Assembly (NCBI GenBank): GCA_045542485.1
Contig: JAZQLC010000028.1
Span: forward strand, 1-64,000
Length of the DNA stretch: 64,000 nt
Reading direction: 5' to 3'
Source: SIG575 sp045542485
Lineage (GTDB): Bacteria; Bacillota; Clostridia; Oscillospirales; Acutalibacteraceae
The number at the start of each line of letters is the position of its first letter. Position 1 is the first letter of the stretch. Made by a program: the position numbers and the translations under genes. The notes beneath the pieces were generated by a model that was not told where the DNA came from, did not search any database, and worked only from the letters and a program-made list of their open reading frames with translations. This document shows, one piece after another, positions 44,429 to 52,868 of this stretch.

Positions 44429-46966
44429 TCAATCAACTATCTGAGCTACTGTTGTTACACCCTCATATGCAGTATAAGGTTCTGAGACGCTGTCACCGCC
44501 GACGGCAAGCTTTGTTCTCAGTTCAGGTGTCAGTTTGCTGTCGGGAACAAATACCGTTGCGTGTACGGGGAGACTCTCATCAGGTGTGAATCTTACGAAG
44601 TATCCTGTTTCTGTTGTCAGGTAGTAGGGGTGAGCGTTTTCACGCAGGAAGTTGATTTCATCTTCTGTCAGACCCACTGCAAAATGTGAACCAACAAGGT
44701 TTACAAACTGGTTGTTAAAGTACATTGATGAATATGTATCATAGTCACGATATGATTTAGCAGTGAACAACAGATTGAAGTTGTGGTTGTCTGAGATAGA
44801 AAGCTTGATTAAGGATGAGTTGTTGTGTGCTACTTCTACTGTTGCAATTTTAACTTCCTTATCAACCTTGAAATATTTGTAGATGCCCACTTCTTTTGCC
44901 CATTTGATTGTGTTGACCATATTTTCGTTGATTACGATAAAGCCCTCACCCTCGTACTGGTCTGTGTTTGCAGGGTTGTAGGTTCCGTATTCAATCTCAC
45001 TTGCGTTGCCGAGGATTTCTTCCTCTTCAGTTTCTTCGTCATATTCGCCTCTGACAATGTATTCTGATCTGAATGCAATAGCACCGACGGCCTTTTTAGT
45101 GGGCTTGAGAATTTCATTTACAGAGAGGTTTTCAATATCCGTAGTGTACGCAGTGAAAAGAGAACTAAGCTGCTCTTCTTTCAGTTCAACATTCTTTGCT
45201 GAAATGAAGTCTTTGGAGAAAACAGTGTAAATTCTTTCGCTTTCAAGGGATTCATCGTATCCGTAAATGTCTTCGTTATTGCTGCTGAAAAGCATATAAT
45301 TCAGTTTTTGAATGAGGTTTTGCTTGATACATTCGGAAACACCTTTTCCGTTTACAAATGTATCAATAAGCTGAGGTGTGATTCTGTAATAAGATCTGCT
45401 GATTGTTTTTCCGTTTTTCAAAGTGTAAACCACATTGATTTTGCAGCCGATTTTTGTTTCTTTATATTTTTGTGAAATCTTCGCACTGTCAGCGGCAATC
45501 AGACCCTTGTGAAGCTCACGGATACTTTCAATGTCAGCCTTTGATGTGAATATGTGAACATCTCCTGAGCCGAATGTTCCCATCAGAATGGGGTCAGCCT
45601 CGCCATAGTATTCACCGTAAAGTTCACCGTTCTGAGCGTAGTCATCATAAATTGAAGAACTAAAGCCGTTGATGGTGACAGATTCAACTTTCTCAGCAAC
45701 AGGGATTCTGTTCTGATAACCGAAGAAGCCTGTGGAGAAAACTGCAGCAAAAGCGATAACTGCAGCAGCATAAATTCCGAAAACCTTAAACTCTTTCTTG
45801 AATTTCATTCTTGAAAGTCTGGTAAGGATAAAGACTACGATTGCAGCCAAAACAAGGCACACTGCAAGGAAAATAAGGATATAGAGCCAAGTGAGACCTT
45901 TTGTGATTGTTCTGCCTGATGAACATCCGAGAGATGTGAAGCCTACGATAAGTGTTCCTATAAAAATTCTGTAAAGGATGGGGTTTGATGCAAAGAAACC
46001 GATGTTTTCAGTTTTCTTCTTGTTGAACGCGTATGTGGCAAGGAAAACAAGTCCTATAAGGATAACTGACCATACAAGAAGGGGAACGAATTTCGGCGTT
46101 GTCCAGTTTTCGCTTGAAAGAAATCCGCCGAACAGTTCTGTGTCTGCAGTTAAAAGACAACAGTTGAGTCTGCCGACTTCCTCCACGCTGTGAGAAAGGG
46201 CATTGAGGAAAGAAATTCTGCCTAAAAATGCACCTTCAAAGCTGTTTTCAAATGATGAGTAATAATAATCGTTTGCTGAAACAAATCCGCCGCCTGTGAG
46301 GAGTCCGTCACTGAACATACAGGCTGCAAAAGTGAAGATGGGAGTAGTTGCGTTGAGGAAGAATGCAAAGAATGCACCTTCAACAACCATTCCCGAAAGA
46401 GTCATAGCGATTGATGAAATTGTGTAAGCAATCAGCGAAACATTGGCAAGGCAGGAGAGAACAAAGATAGTTGCCGTGACAAGCTCTTTTGAAATACCGA
46501 ATGAGAAGCAGTTGATTATAAATGAAAGCAGGAAGGGGATAAGCACCATTCCGAGAACGGAAAGTGCACCTGCAAGATAAGTTGAAGCGAAAAGCTTTGT
46601 TCTTGAAAAGCCGAGAGAATAATAAACATTTGCAGTTTTCTTGTTTGATAAATCCTTGAAAACCACAATCGCTGTCAGTATTGAAGCTACAATTGCGATG
46701 AAATACATTAATACGGAACTATATTCGTCGCCGAGTGGGATAGCGTCTCCGAAGAGTATGTAATTCATATTGTCAAGTGTTACTCCGTCAGCAATTCCGT
46801 AATAGTACGCACCATCGCTATTGAGCGCAACAACTGTACTGAAAGGCTGAGCCACAGCAAAAATTCCTATCAGGAAAAATCCCACAATAGGGAAGAATAC
46901 TGCACTTTTGAGTTTGTTTATCAGCATAGAAAGGAAAGATTTATCAGAAAATTTTTGTAATGTCAT
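44429..46966 (-). CDS. ABC exporter permease with large extracytoplasmic domain
   Basis: I chose ATG 46966 (845 residues, MTLQKFSDKSF), 9 bases after GGAGG; it overlaps the ATPase gene by 23 bases. Residues 20-400 contain about 9-10 membrane segments including a KKTANVYYSLGFSRTKLFAS loop typical of YtrC/D-like permeases. After the last helix near residue 405 come some 435 polar residues, predicted outside the cell, unusual for this class. Together with the ATPase and GntR repressor it forms a Ytr-like envelope-stress transporter. Substrate unknown. Confidence 0.8.
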   Translation of the reverse strand: MTLQKFSDKSFLSMLINKLKSAVFFPIVGFFLIGIFAVAQPFSTVVALNSDGAYYYGIADGVTLDNMNYILFGDAIPLGDEYSSVLMYFIAIVASILTAIVVFKDLSNKKTANVYYSLGFSRTKLFASTYLAGALSVLGMVLIPFLLSFIINCFSFGISKELVTATIFVLSCLANVSLIAYTISSIAMTLSGMVVEGAFFAFFLNATTPIFTFAACMFSDGLLTGGGFVSANDYYYSSFENSFEGAFLGRISFLNALSHSVEEVGRLNCCLLTADTELFGGFLSSENWTTPKFVPLLVWSVILIGLVFLATYAFNKKKTENIGFFASNPILYRIFIGTLIVGFTSLGCSSGRTITKGLTWLYILIFLAVCLVLAAIVVFILTRLSRMKFKKEFKVFGIYAAAVIAFAAVFSTGFFGYQNRIPVAEKVESVTINGFSSSIYDDYAQNGELYGEYYGEADPILMGTFGSGDVHIFTSKADIESIRELHKGLIAADSAKISQKYKETKIGCKINVVYTLKNGKTISRSYYRITPQLIDTFVNGKGVSECIKQNLIQKLNYMLFSSNNEDIYGYDESLESERIYTVFSKDFISAKNVELKEEQLSSLFTAYTTDIENLSVNEILKPTKKAVGAIAFRSEYIVRGEYDEETEEEEILGNASEIEYGTYNPANTDQYEGEGFIVINENMVNTIKWAKEVGIYKYFKVDKEVKIATVEVAHNNSSLIKLSISDNHNFNLLFTAKSYRDYDTYSSMYFNNQFVNLVGSHFAVGLTEDEINFLRENAHPYYLTTETGYFVRFTPDESLPVHATVFVPDSKLTPELRTKLAVGGDSVSEPYTAYEGVTTVAQIVD

Positions 46967-47840
46967 AGTCTTTATCCTCCATTTCATTCAGGAATATCTC
47001 TTCAAGAGTCAACGGATATTTTTCAAGGAGCAGGGGAGCCATATCGCCAAGACGCTTTTCCACCTCGTCATAGTCACCTGCGATAACCATAGTGATGATT
47101 TTTCCGTCGCGTTTGAAATCTTTGATGTCAAAGTCAGCGAAATCTTCTTTGTCACGCTTGTCATTGAAGATAACTCTGAACTTGCATACACTCGCGCTCA
47201 TATCGTCAACGGAAGAGTTGATAACAAGCTTCTTGCCGTTGATAAGTCCCACGTGGTCACACATATTTTCAAGCTCGTGCAGATTGTGAGAGGAGATGAT
47301 AACACTTGCACCGGTTTCACTTGCGTATTCAATGATAAGCTCACGCATCAATGCTCTCTTTGCAGGGTCAAGACCGTCAAAGGATTCGTCAAGGAGAAGC
47401 ACTTCAGGTCTTGTTGACATAGCAAGTACCATTTCAGCCTGTCTCTGCATACCCTTTGAAAATCCGTTAAGCCTTTTCTTGGGATTGAGACCGAAAACCT
47501 CTGTAAGCTTTGCGTATGTGTCGTAGTTGAATTTGGGATAAAAACCTGCATAGAATTTTGCCATCTTGTCCATTGTAGAGTTGGCGACGAAATAAATATC
47601 GTCAGGCACATAGAAGATTTTTTCTTTCTCTGTCTTTGAGTCAGCAATAACCTTTCCGTCAAGGGTAATTTCACCGCCGTCAGCTCTGTAAACATCTGCG
47701 ATAGTCTTGAGAAGTGTTGTCTTACCTGCGCCGTTGTAGCCAACGAGACCATATATAGAGCCGTTTTCAACGCAGAATGACATATCTTTAACGGCAACGA
47801 AATCGCCGAAACATTTTGTCACATTTTTGATTTCAATCAT
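46944..47840 (-). CDS. ABC transporter ATP-binding protein (YtrB-like)
   Basis: This 298-residue ATPase has the Walker A motif GYNGAGKTT near residue 35, a modified signature FSKGMQRQ, Walker B EVLLLDESFDGLDP and switch His in ISSHNLHELE. The C-terminal third is a small regulatory domain. It powers the adjoining permease. It overlaps the repressor stop by 4 bases. Confidence 0.93.
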   Translation of the reverse strand: MIEIKNVTKCFGDFVAVKDMSFCVENGSIYGLVGYNGAGKTTLLKTIADVYRADGGEITLDGKVIADSKTEKEKIFYVPDDIYFVANSTMDKMAKFYAGFYPKFNYDTYAKLTEVFGLNPKKRLNGFSKGMQRQAEMVLAMSTRPEVLLLDESFDGLDPAKRALMRELIIEYASETGASVIISSHNLHELENMCDHVGLINGKKLVINSSVDDMSASVCKFRVIFNDKRDKEDFADFDIKDFKRDGKIITMVIAGDYDEVEKRLGDMAPLLLEKYPLTLEEIFLNEMEDKDYDITKIF

Positions 47841-48211
47841 ACCTTATTTACCTCCGTGAAAATTTTTTCAATAATTTCTGTCAGATCCTCTCTGGTAACA
47901 CCTTTGGGGATGGAAGAAACAATTGCGTGGCTTATCTCATCGAGAGCCTTTTCTTTGATTCGGGAATTTGCAAAGGCGTTTTCGCTGACGAAGCTTCCCT
48001 TGCCGGGCACAGAATAGATAATTCCCATTTCCTCAAGGTCCTGAACGGCGCGTTTGACAGTATTAACGTTAACACCTGTCTGCGATGAAAGAGCTCGTAT
48101 CGAGGGGAGTTGCTGGTCTGTTTTCAGAACTCCTAACTGAATGAGCGTCATAATCTGGTTTTTAATCTGCTCATAAACCGGAAGTCTGCTTTTGTGGTCA
48201 ATACTTATCAA
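47837..48211 (-). CDS. GntR-family transcriptional repressor (YtrA subfamily)
   Basis: This 124-residue protein has the winged-helix motif PVYEQIKNQI...LPSIRALSSQTGVNVNTVKRAVQDLEEMGII and a short C-terminal dimer domain (residues 75-124), the YtrA layout. YtrA-type repressors control the ABC operon they head. A matching palindromic operator lies upstream at 48266-48292, so autoregulation is very likely. Typical inducers are cell-wall antibiotics, but none can be assigned here. Confidence 0.92.
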   Translation of the reverse strand: MISIDHKSRLPVYEQIKNQIMTLIQLGVLKTDQQLPSIRALSSQTGVNVNTVKRAVQDLEEMGIIYSVPGKGSFVSENAFANSRIKEKALDEISHAIVSSIPKGVTREDLTEIIEKIFTEVNKV

Positions 48212-48265
48212 TTACTGTTCGCCTCCTTTTCTTAGAATTAAGAATATAAAAAACAATGTGTGCTA

Positions 48266-48292
48266 ACTGTGATATCTGTGCTATCACAGTTA
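48266..48292. promoter_or_regulatory. GntR/YtrA operator palindrome
   Basis: AACTGTGATA (48266-48275) and its exact complement TATCACAGTT (48283-48292) flank a 7-base spacer. It lies directly downstream of the minus-strand -10 box, so bound repressor would block transcription. Confidence 0.85.
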
Positions 48293-48294
48293 TA

Positions 48295-48322
48295 TTATAC
48301 ACCCTGTAACGCAAATGTCAAT
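48295..48322 (-). promoter_or_regulatory. Promoter of the gntR-ABC operon
   Basis: On the minus strand TTGACA (complement of 48317-48322), a 16-base spacer and TATAAT (complement of 48295-48300). Confidence 0.88.
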
Positions 48323-48352
48323 AGTTTTTCACAAAAAAGTATAGGGCAGACT

Positions 48353-48380
48353 TGCCACAATTTTTACGCCGTGCTATAAT
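48353..48380 (+). promoter_or_regulatory. Promoter of the DUF1810 gene
   Basis: TTGCCA (48353-48358), a 16-base spacer and TATAAT (48375-48380). Confidence 0.72.
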
Positions 48381-48445
48381 TTTTCTGTAAACAGGACAAT
48401 GCGAAAAGATGTTTCTTGTTTTGTTTGTGAAGAAGAGGTGATTTT

Positions 48446-48859
48446 ATGTATAATCTTGAAAGATTTATCAATGCACAGAAAAGTGTGCATTCATCAGTTG
48501 TGAGAGAGTTGAAAAACGGACAGAAGGAAAGCCATTGGATGTGGTATATCTTTCCACAGTATGTGGGTCTTGGACATTCGCCGACGTCTTATGAATATGC
48601 CATAAAGTCCCGTGATGAAGCCGTAGCATATCTTGAAAACGACTATCTGCGAGAGAATTTGTATGAGCTTTGCGGAATTCTTCTGACACTGGACAAAAGT
48701 GCTTACGATATTTTCGGTGACCCCGACTGCTACAAACTGAAATCAAGTATGACGCTTTTTGACCTGGTGAAACCCAATGATATTTTCGCGGAAGTTCTTG
48801 AAAAATTCTACGGGGGACAGGGTTGTCAGAGAACTCTGAAACTTATGAATTCAAAATGA
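48446..48859 (+). CDS. DUF1810 family protein
   Basis: This 137-residue protein fits DUF1810 closely: RFINAQKSVHSSVVRELKNGQKESHWMWYIFPQ in the first 40 residues, then GLGHSPTSYEYAIKS and a C-terminal FGDPDCYKLKSSMTLF segment. The family is broadly distributed and has no proven activity; predicted structure is alpha-helical. A GAAGAGGTG site lies upstream. It seems to be a single-gene transcript. Confidence 0.87.
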   Translation: MYNLERFINAQKSVHSSVVRELKNGQKESHWMWYIFPQYVGLGHSPTSYEYAIKSRDEAVAYLENDYLRENLYELCGILLTLDKSAYDIFGDPDCYKLKSSMTLFDLVKPNDIFAEVLEKFYGGQGCQRTLKLMNSK

Positions 48860-48865
48860 AAACGA

Positions 48866-48894
48866 TTGCATTTTGTATGAGTTGGTACTATAAT
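48866..48894 (+). promoter_or_regulatory. Promoter of the MFS/PnuC-like operon
   Basis: TTGCAT (48866-48871), a 17-base spacer and TATAAT (48889-48894). Confidence 0.8.
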
Positions 48895-48930
48895 AGTCGT
48901 ATGAAAAGATGTGGGGAATGAGGCGATAGT

Positions 48931-50313
48931 ATGAAAGTATCGGAGAAAGAACAAAGACAACTGTCGAAATTGAAAAAATCACAGATGAGAAGCTCGTCGG
49001 GAATGTATTTCCTTGTCCTGCTTGTGCTTATTGCTTTTGTGAATATCATCGATGAGGTCACAAGCAACCTGACAGTTACGGTGCAGTCCTCCTTTGTGAC
49101 AGAGTTTTTTGTAAATAATCCCTTTATGGGTAAATATTATACCTTTGAAGAGGGGCTTTCGTTCCATTCGGGAATCAGCATTTTTACATATGTTCTCGGT
49201 GTTATCACTCCGTTTTATAAGGCTCTTGCAGACAAATGGGGCAGAAAGCCTCTTTTTGCTCTTTCAACCTTAGGTATGGCTGCAGGTCTGCTTGTTATCC
49301 ACTTTTCAACAAGCTATATAATGTTCCTTATAGGCTTCGGAATTATCAGCTTCTTTATGGGACACGACATTCAGATTATCTATGTCCTCGAGGAAGCTCC
49401 CCATAAGCACAGAGCGAAGATTTACAGTATCCTGAAAAGTCTCGGCATTCTCGGGGTGGTTTTTGTGCCCGTGCTGAGAGATTTCCTTATGGGAAACGAT
49501 GCTTCAGCGTGGAGAGAAATTTTCCTTGCACCTGCCCTTGCAGGAATGGTTGCAGTGCTTCTCGTTGTAGCCTTTGCAAAGGACACAAAGGTTTTCGTTT
49601 CACAGAGAATTGAATATCTTTCACGCTCACCTGAAGAGCGTCAGGCTGAAAAACTTCTCAGACAGAAGGAGAAAAAGGCAGAGCGTAACAAATCAGGTGT
49701 TTTTTGCGGAATCAAATACATTTTTTCAGGTAAGGACACAAAGAATCTTATCATTTCCCACATTGTCTTTGACGCGGCGATTGCGGCAATTGCTCTTTAT
49801 TTTGAGTCGGCTATGCATATTGCAGGTATGAGCACAAGCGATATTACAAAGGCGCTCTTTATGATTCCCATTATTTACGCATCAATCACTTTCCTCTCAG
49901 GCTTTATCGCCGACAAGCTGGGAAGAAAAAAGACAGTTACCGGTTTCTCTGTTCTTTGTATCGTAGGATTTATTCTTTTTGCGGCAGGTATTAACAATCT
50001 CTGGAATCCTTATCTTATAGGTGCTTTTGCAGGTCTTTATCAGGGCTCTTACTGGATAGGCAGAGATTATATGAATGTTATGATGACAGAAAAAGTCCCC
50101 ACAGAAATCAGGGCATCCGTTGTTGGTGCAGAGGGTCTGCTTGTAACGGTGGGAATGGCAGTCGGATATATTCTTATGACGGTCGGAATTCTTTTCCTTC
50201 CCGTATGGCTGACTTGCCTTCTTGTCAGTGTGCCCACGGTAGGTACTGCGGCAGTGATTTTTGCTCTGAAAGTCAAAGAGACAAAAGGCGTGAAACTTGA
50301 AGAAATCGATTAA
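48931..50313 (+). CDS. Major facilitator superfamily transporter
   Basis: This 460-residue membrane protein has 12 segments, with LADKWGRKPL after helix 2 and IADKLGRKKT after helix 8, the two MFS loop motifs of sugar-porter-like members. A charged cytoplasmic loop of about 45 residues lies in the middle (residues 220-265). The substrate cannot be assigned. The next gene, a PnuC-like protein, starts 11 bases later, so both may serve uptake of a common metabolite. Confidence 0.83.
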   Translation: MKVSEKEQRQLSKLKKSQMRSSSGMYFLVLLVLIAFVNIIDEVTSNLTVTVQSSFVTEFFVNNPFMGKYYTFEEGLSFHSGISIFTYVLGVITPFYKALADKWGRKPLFALSTLGMAAGLLVIHFSTSYIMFLIGFGIISFFMGHDIQIIYVLEEAPHKHRAKIYSILKSLGILGVVFVPVLRDFLMGNDASAWREIFLAPALAGMVAVLLVVAFAKDTKVFVSQRIEYLSRSPEERQAEKLLRQKEKKAERNKSGVFCGIKYIFSGKDTKNLIISHIVFDAAIAAIALYFESAMHIAGMSTSDITKALFMIPIIYASITFLSGFIADKLGRKKTVTGFSVLCIVGFILFAAGINNLWNPYLIGAFAGLYQGSYWIGRDYMNVMMTEKVPTEIRASVVGAEGLLVTVGMAVGYILMTVGILFLPVWLTCLLVSVPTVGTAAVIFALKVKETKGVKLEEID

Positions 50314-50324
50314 GGAGAGAAATT

Positions 50325-51008
50325 TTGGGTAAAGAAAAACTGACTAAAAAAGATGTTTTTATTTTTATTCTGATGGGCGTTACGGCAGTGTTCATCACCT
50401 TTGCAGGAATTTACTTCCACCAGAGCTTCTTTAAAATTCTGCCACTGTACATTTCAATTGTAATCGGTATGCTTCAGTCAAAGGTCAACAGATACAGTAG
50501 TCTTCTGGGATGTATGAATTCAATACTTTACGGCGTGGTATATTTCTACTATAACCTTTACGCCTCTGCCTTGTCGGCAGTGTTCTTTTCCTGCCCCATA
50601 CAGCTTCTGACATTTATCCGATGGAATAAAAACAAGAGGGGAAACTCAACTAAACTGAATAAGCTTTCTCTTAAACAGAAGCTGCTGATGGCAGTAATTT
50701 ATGTTGTCCTTCTCGGAGTAATGTGGTTTGTGCTTCCGCGCATAGGTGCAGAGTATGTTTTCCTTGACAGCGCATCAAATCTTCTCGGAATATTTATTTA
50801 TTTCCTTACAATGTTCGCGTTTATTGAGTATACATTCTGTATGCTCATCAACGGTGTGCTGACGATAATCCTCTACATCACAATGCTTCCCCAGTCGCCT
50901 GATATCACAACCCACCTGATTTTCTCGGTTTATTCGTTTATCTGTATTGTTTTCGCATTTTTTCAGTCGAGAAGGCTTTACAGAAACCAGCAGGATGCAG
51001 AGCACTGA
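50325..51008 (+). CDS. PnuC-like nicotinamide riboside/vitamin transporter family protein
   Basis: TTG start at 50325 after GGAGAGAAA. The 227-residue protein has about 7 membrane segments and the QLLTFIRWNKNKRG loop resembling the PnuC yG-x-x-x-W motif, followed by the second half with FLDSASNLLGIF. PnuC proteins let NMN or nicotinamide riboside enter by facilitated diffusion. The match is partial, so a related uptake role is possible rather than proved. It is the last gene before a palindromic element. Confidence 0.6.
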   Translation: MGKEKLTKKDVFIFILMGVTAVFITFAGIYFHQSFFKILPLYISIVIGMLQSKVNRYSSLLGCMNSILYGVVYFYYNLYASALSAVFFSCPIQLLTFIRWNKNKRGNSTKLNKLSLKQKLLMAVIYVVLLGVMWFVLPRIGAEYVFLDSASNLLGIFIYFLTMFAFIEYTFCMLINGVLTIILYITMLPQSPDITTHLIFSVYSFICIVFAFFQSRRLYRNQQDAEH

Positions 51009-51024
51009 GCCTTATAAAAATAAT

Positions 51025-51080
51025 CCCCACCGTGTCATTCCTGAGCGAAACGAGGAATCACGGTGGGGGCTTGTTTTTCT
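51025..51080. repeat. Long palindromic element / terminator
   Basis: CCCCACCGTG (51025-51034) and its complement (51059-51068) enclose a second stem ATTCCT/AGGAAT with loop GAGCGAAACG, followed by GTTTTTC. The inner sequence resembles dispersed intergenic palindromes of the type TCATTCxGAGCGAA. It can work as a terminator. Confidence 0.7.
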
Positions 51081-51134
51081 GTTGAATATTTTTATATAAA
51101 TCTGAAAAAACATTGAATAAGCACTTGAAAAATA

Positions 51135-51169
51135 TTGACTTTTCTGTCATAATGTAATGTAACTATAAT
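51135..51169 (+). promoter_or_regulatory. Probable gltX promoter
   Basis: TTGACT (51135-51140) is followed by weak TGTAAC at 17 bases and by consensus TATAAT at 51164-51169, 23 bases away. One of these is the likely -10; short AACTATA repeats follow. Confidence 0.45.
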
Positions 51170-51197
51170 TATAACTATAACTGGGGAGAGATTACCT

Positions 51198-52850
51198 TTG
51201 GATAATATCAGACTTGCAGAACTTCTCTTCGGCAACATCACAAAAACACCTGAAGAGTATGAGGAAATGTACAAGGACAGAGGACTTAAGGAGGGCGCTC
51301 GTGTTACACGATTTGCACCCAGTCCCACAGGCTTCCTGCACATCGGCGGACTTTTTGCCGCTATGTGTTCAAAGCTCACTGCCACAACAACAGGCGGTGT
51401 GTTCTACCTGAGAATCGAGGACACAGACAAAAAGCGTGAAATCGAAGACGGTGTTTCGGAAATTATAAAAGGTCTTTCGGCCTTCGGTATGACACCTGAA
51501 GAGGGCGTTACGGGCTTTGAAACAGAAAGCGGTAACTACGGACCTTATCAGCAAAGCAAGAGAAAGGATATTTATCAATGCTTTGCAAAAGAGCTTGTAA
51601 AGAACGGTCTTGCATATCCCTGCTTCTGCAGTGAGGATGACCTTAATAATCTCCGTGCAAAACAGGAGGAACTGAATCTTGACGACAAAGGCTACTACGG
51701 TGAATACGCTTCCTGCAGAAACCTTTCGCTTGAAGAGATTGAAGAAAATATCAAAGAGGGCAAAAGCTATGTTCTTCGTCTTCGTTCACCCGGTGAAAAA
51801 GACAGAAGAATCACCTTTGAAGATGTAATCAAGGGTAAAATCGAAATGCCCGAGAATATTCAGGATGTTGTTCTTCTCAAAACAGACGGTATTCCTACAT
51901 ACCACTTTGCTCACGCAGTGGATGACCACCTTATGAGAAGCACACATATTGTCCGTGGTGACGAATGGATTTCATCTGTACCGCTCCACATTCAGCTTTT
52001 CAAATGCTGTGGCTTCAAGGTGCCCAAATACGCTCACATTTCTCCCATTATGAAGGAAGAAAACGGCGGAAAGAGAAAGCTCTCAAAGCGTAAGGACCCG
52101 GAAGCAGCAGTTACATTCTATTTCGATGAAGGCTATCCCAAGGAGAGCGTTATCGAATACCTGCTTACAATTGCAAACTCAAACTTTGAGGACTGGAGAA
52201 GAGCAAATCCTGCAGCTGACACAACAGATTTCCCGTTCAATCTCAAGAAGATGAGCGCAAGCGGTGCACTCTTTGACCTGACAAAGCTTATTGATGTCAG
52301 CAAAAATGTAATTTCAGTTATGACAGCAGGGGAAGTTCTTGAGAAAGCACTTGTCTGGGCAGAAGAGCACGATGAGGTTCTTTACAGACTCTTCTCTGAA
52401 AATAAAGAATACGCAGAGGGAATTCTCTCAATCGACAGGGGAGGCAACAAGCCCCGTAAGGATATTTCAAAGTGGAGTGACATCAAACCCTACATTGAAT
52501 ATTTCTACGATGAAATTTACACTCCTGACTACACAATGCCTGAAAATATTTCTTCAGAAGATGCAAAAAATATTCTTATGACATACAAAGAAACATACAA
52601 TGCATCTGATGACAAGGATATGTGGTTCGGCCGTATCAAGGATATGTGTGAAGGTCTCGGATTTACTCCCAATGTTAAGGAATACAAGAAAAATCCCGAT
52701 GCTTTCAAGGGTCATGTAGGCGATGTTTCAACAGTTATCAGAATCGCTATGACATCAAGAAGAAATACACCTGACCTTTACTCAATTATGCAGCTTCTCG
52801 GTGAAGAAAAGGTAATGGAAAGAATTGATAATTGTATCAACAGCCTCTGA
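51198..52850 (+). CDS. gltX: Glutamate--tRNA ligase
   Basis: TTG start at 51198 after GGGGAGA. The 550-residue class I synthetase has RFAPSPTGFLHIGG (HIGH motif) near residue 37, a YLRIEDTD segment, and KLSKRKDPEAAV as the KMSKS-equivalent loop. It charges tRNA-Glu, and may be non-discriminating in some Clostridia; here a separate GlnS gene follows 18 bases later, which argues for a discriminating role. Confidence 0.96.
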   Translation: MDNIRLAELLFGNITKTPEEYEEMYKDRGLKEGARVTRFAPSPTGFLHIGGLFAAMCSKLTATTTGGVFYLRIEDTDKKREIEDGVSEIIKGLSAFGMTPEEGVTGFETESGNYGPYQQSKRKDIYQCFAKELVKNGLAYPCFCSEDDLNNLRAKQEELNLDDKGYYGEYASCRNLSLEEIEENIKEGKSYVLRLRSPGEKDRRITFEDVIKGKIEMPENIQDVVLLKTDGIPTYHFAHAVDDHLMRSTHIVRGDEWISSVPLHIQLFKCCGFKVPKYAHISPIMKEENGGKRKLSKRKDPEAAVTFYFDEGYPKESVIEYLLTIANSNFEDWRRANPAADTTDFPFNLKKMSASGALFDLTKLIDVSKNVISVMTAGEVLEKALVWAEEHDEVLYRLFSENKEYAEGILSIDRGGNKPRKDISKWSDIKPYIEYFYDEIYTPDYTMPENISSEDAKNILMTYKETYNASDDKDMWFGRIKDMCEGLGFTPNVKEYKKNPDAFKGHVGDVSTVIRIAMTSRRNTPDLYSIMQLLGEEKVMERIDNCINSL

Positions 52851-52868
52851 TGAAAGGATTTGAAAATA

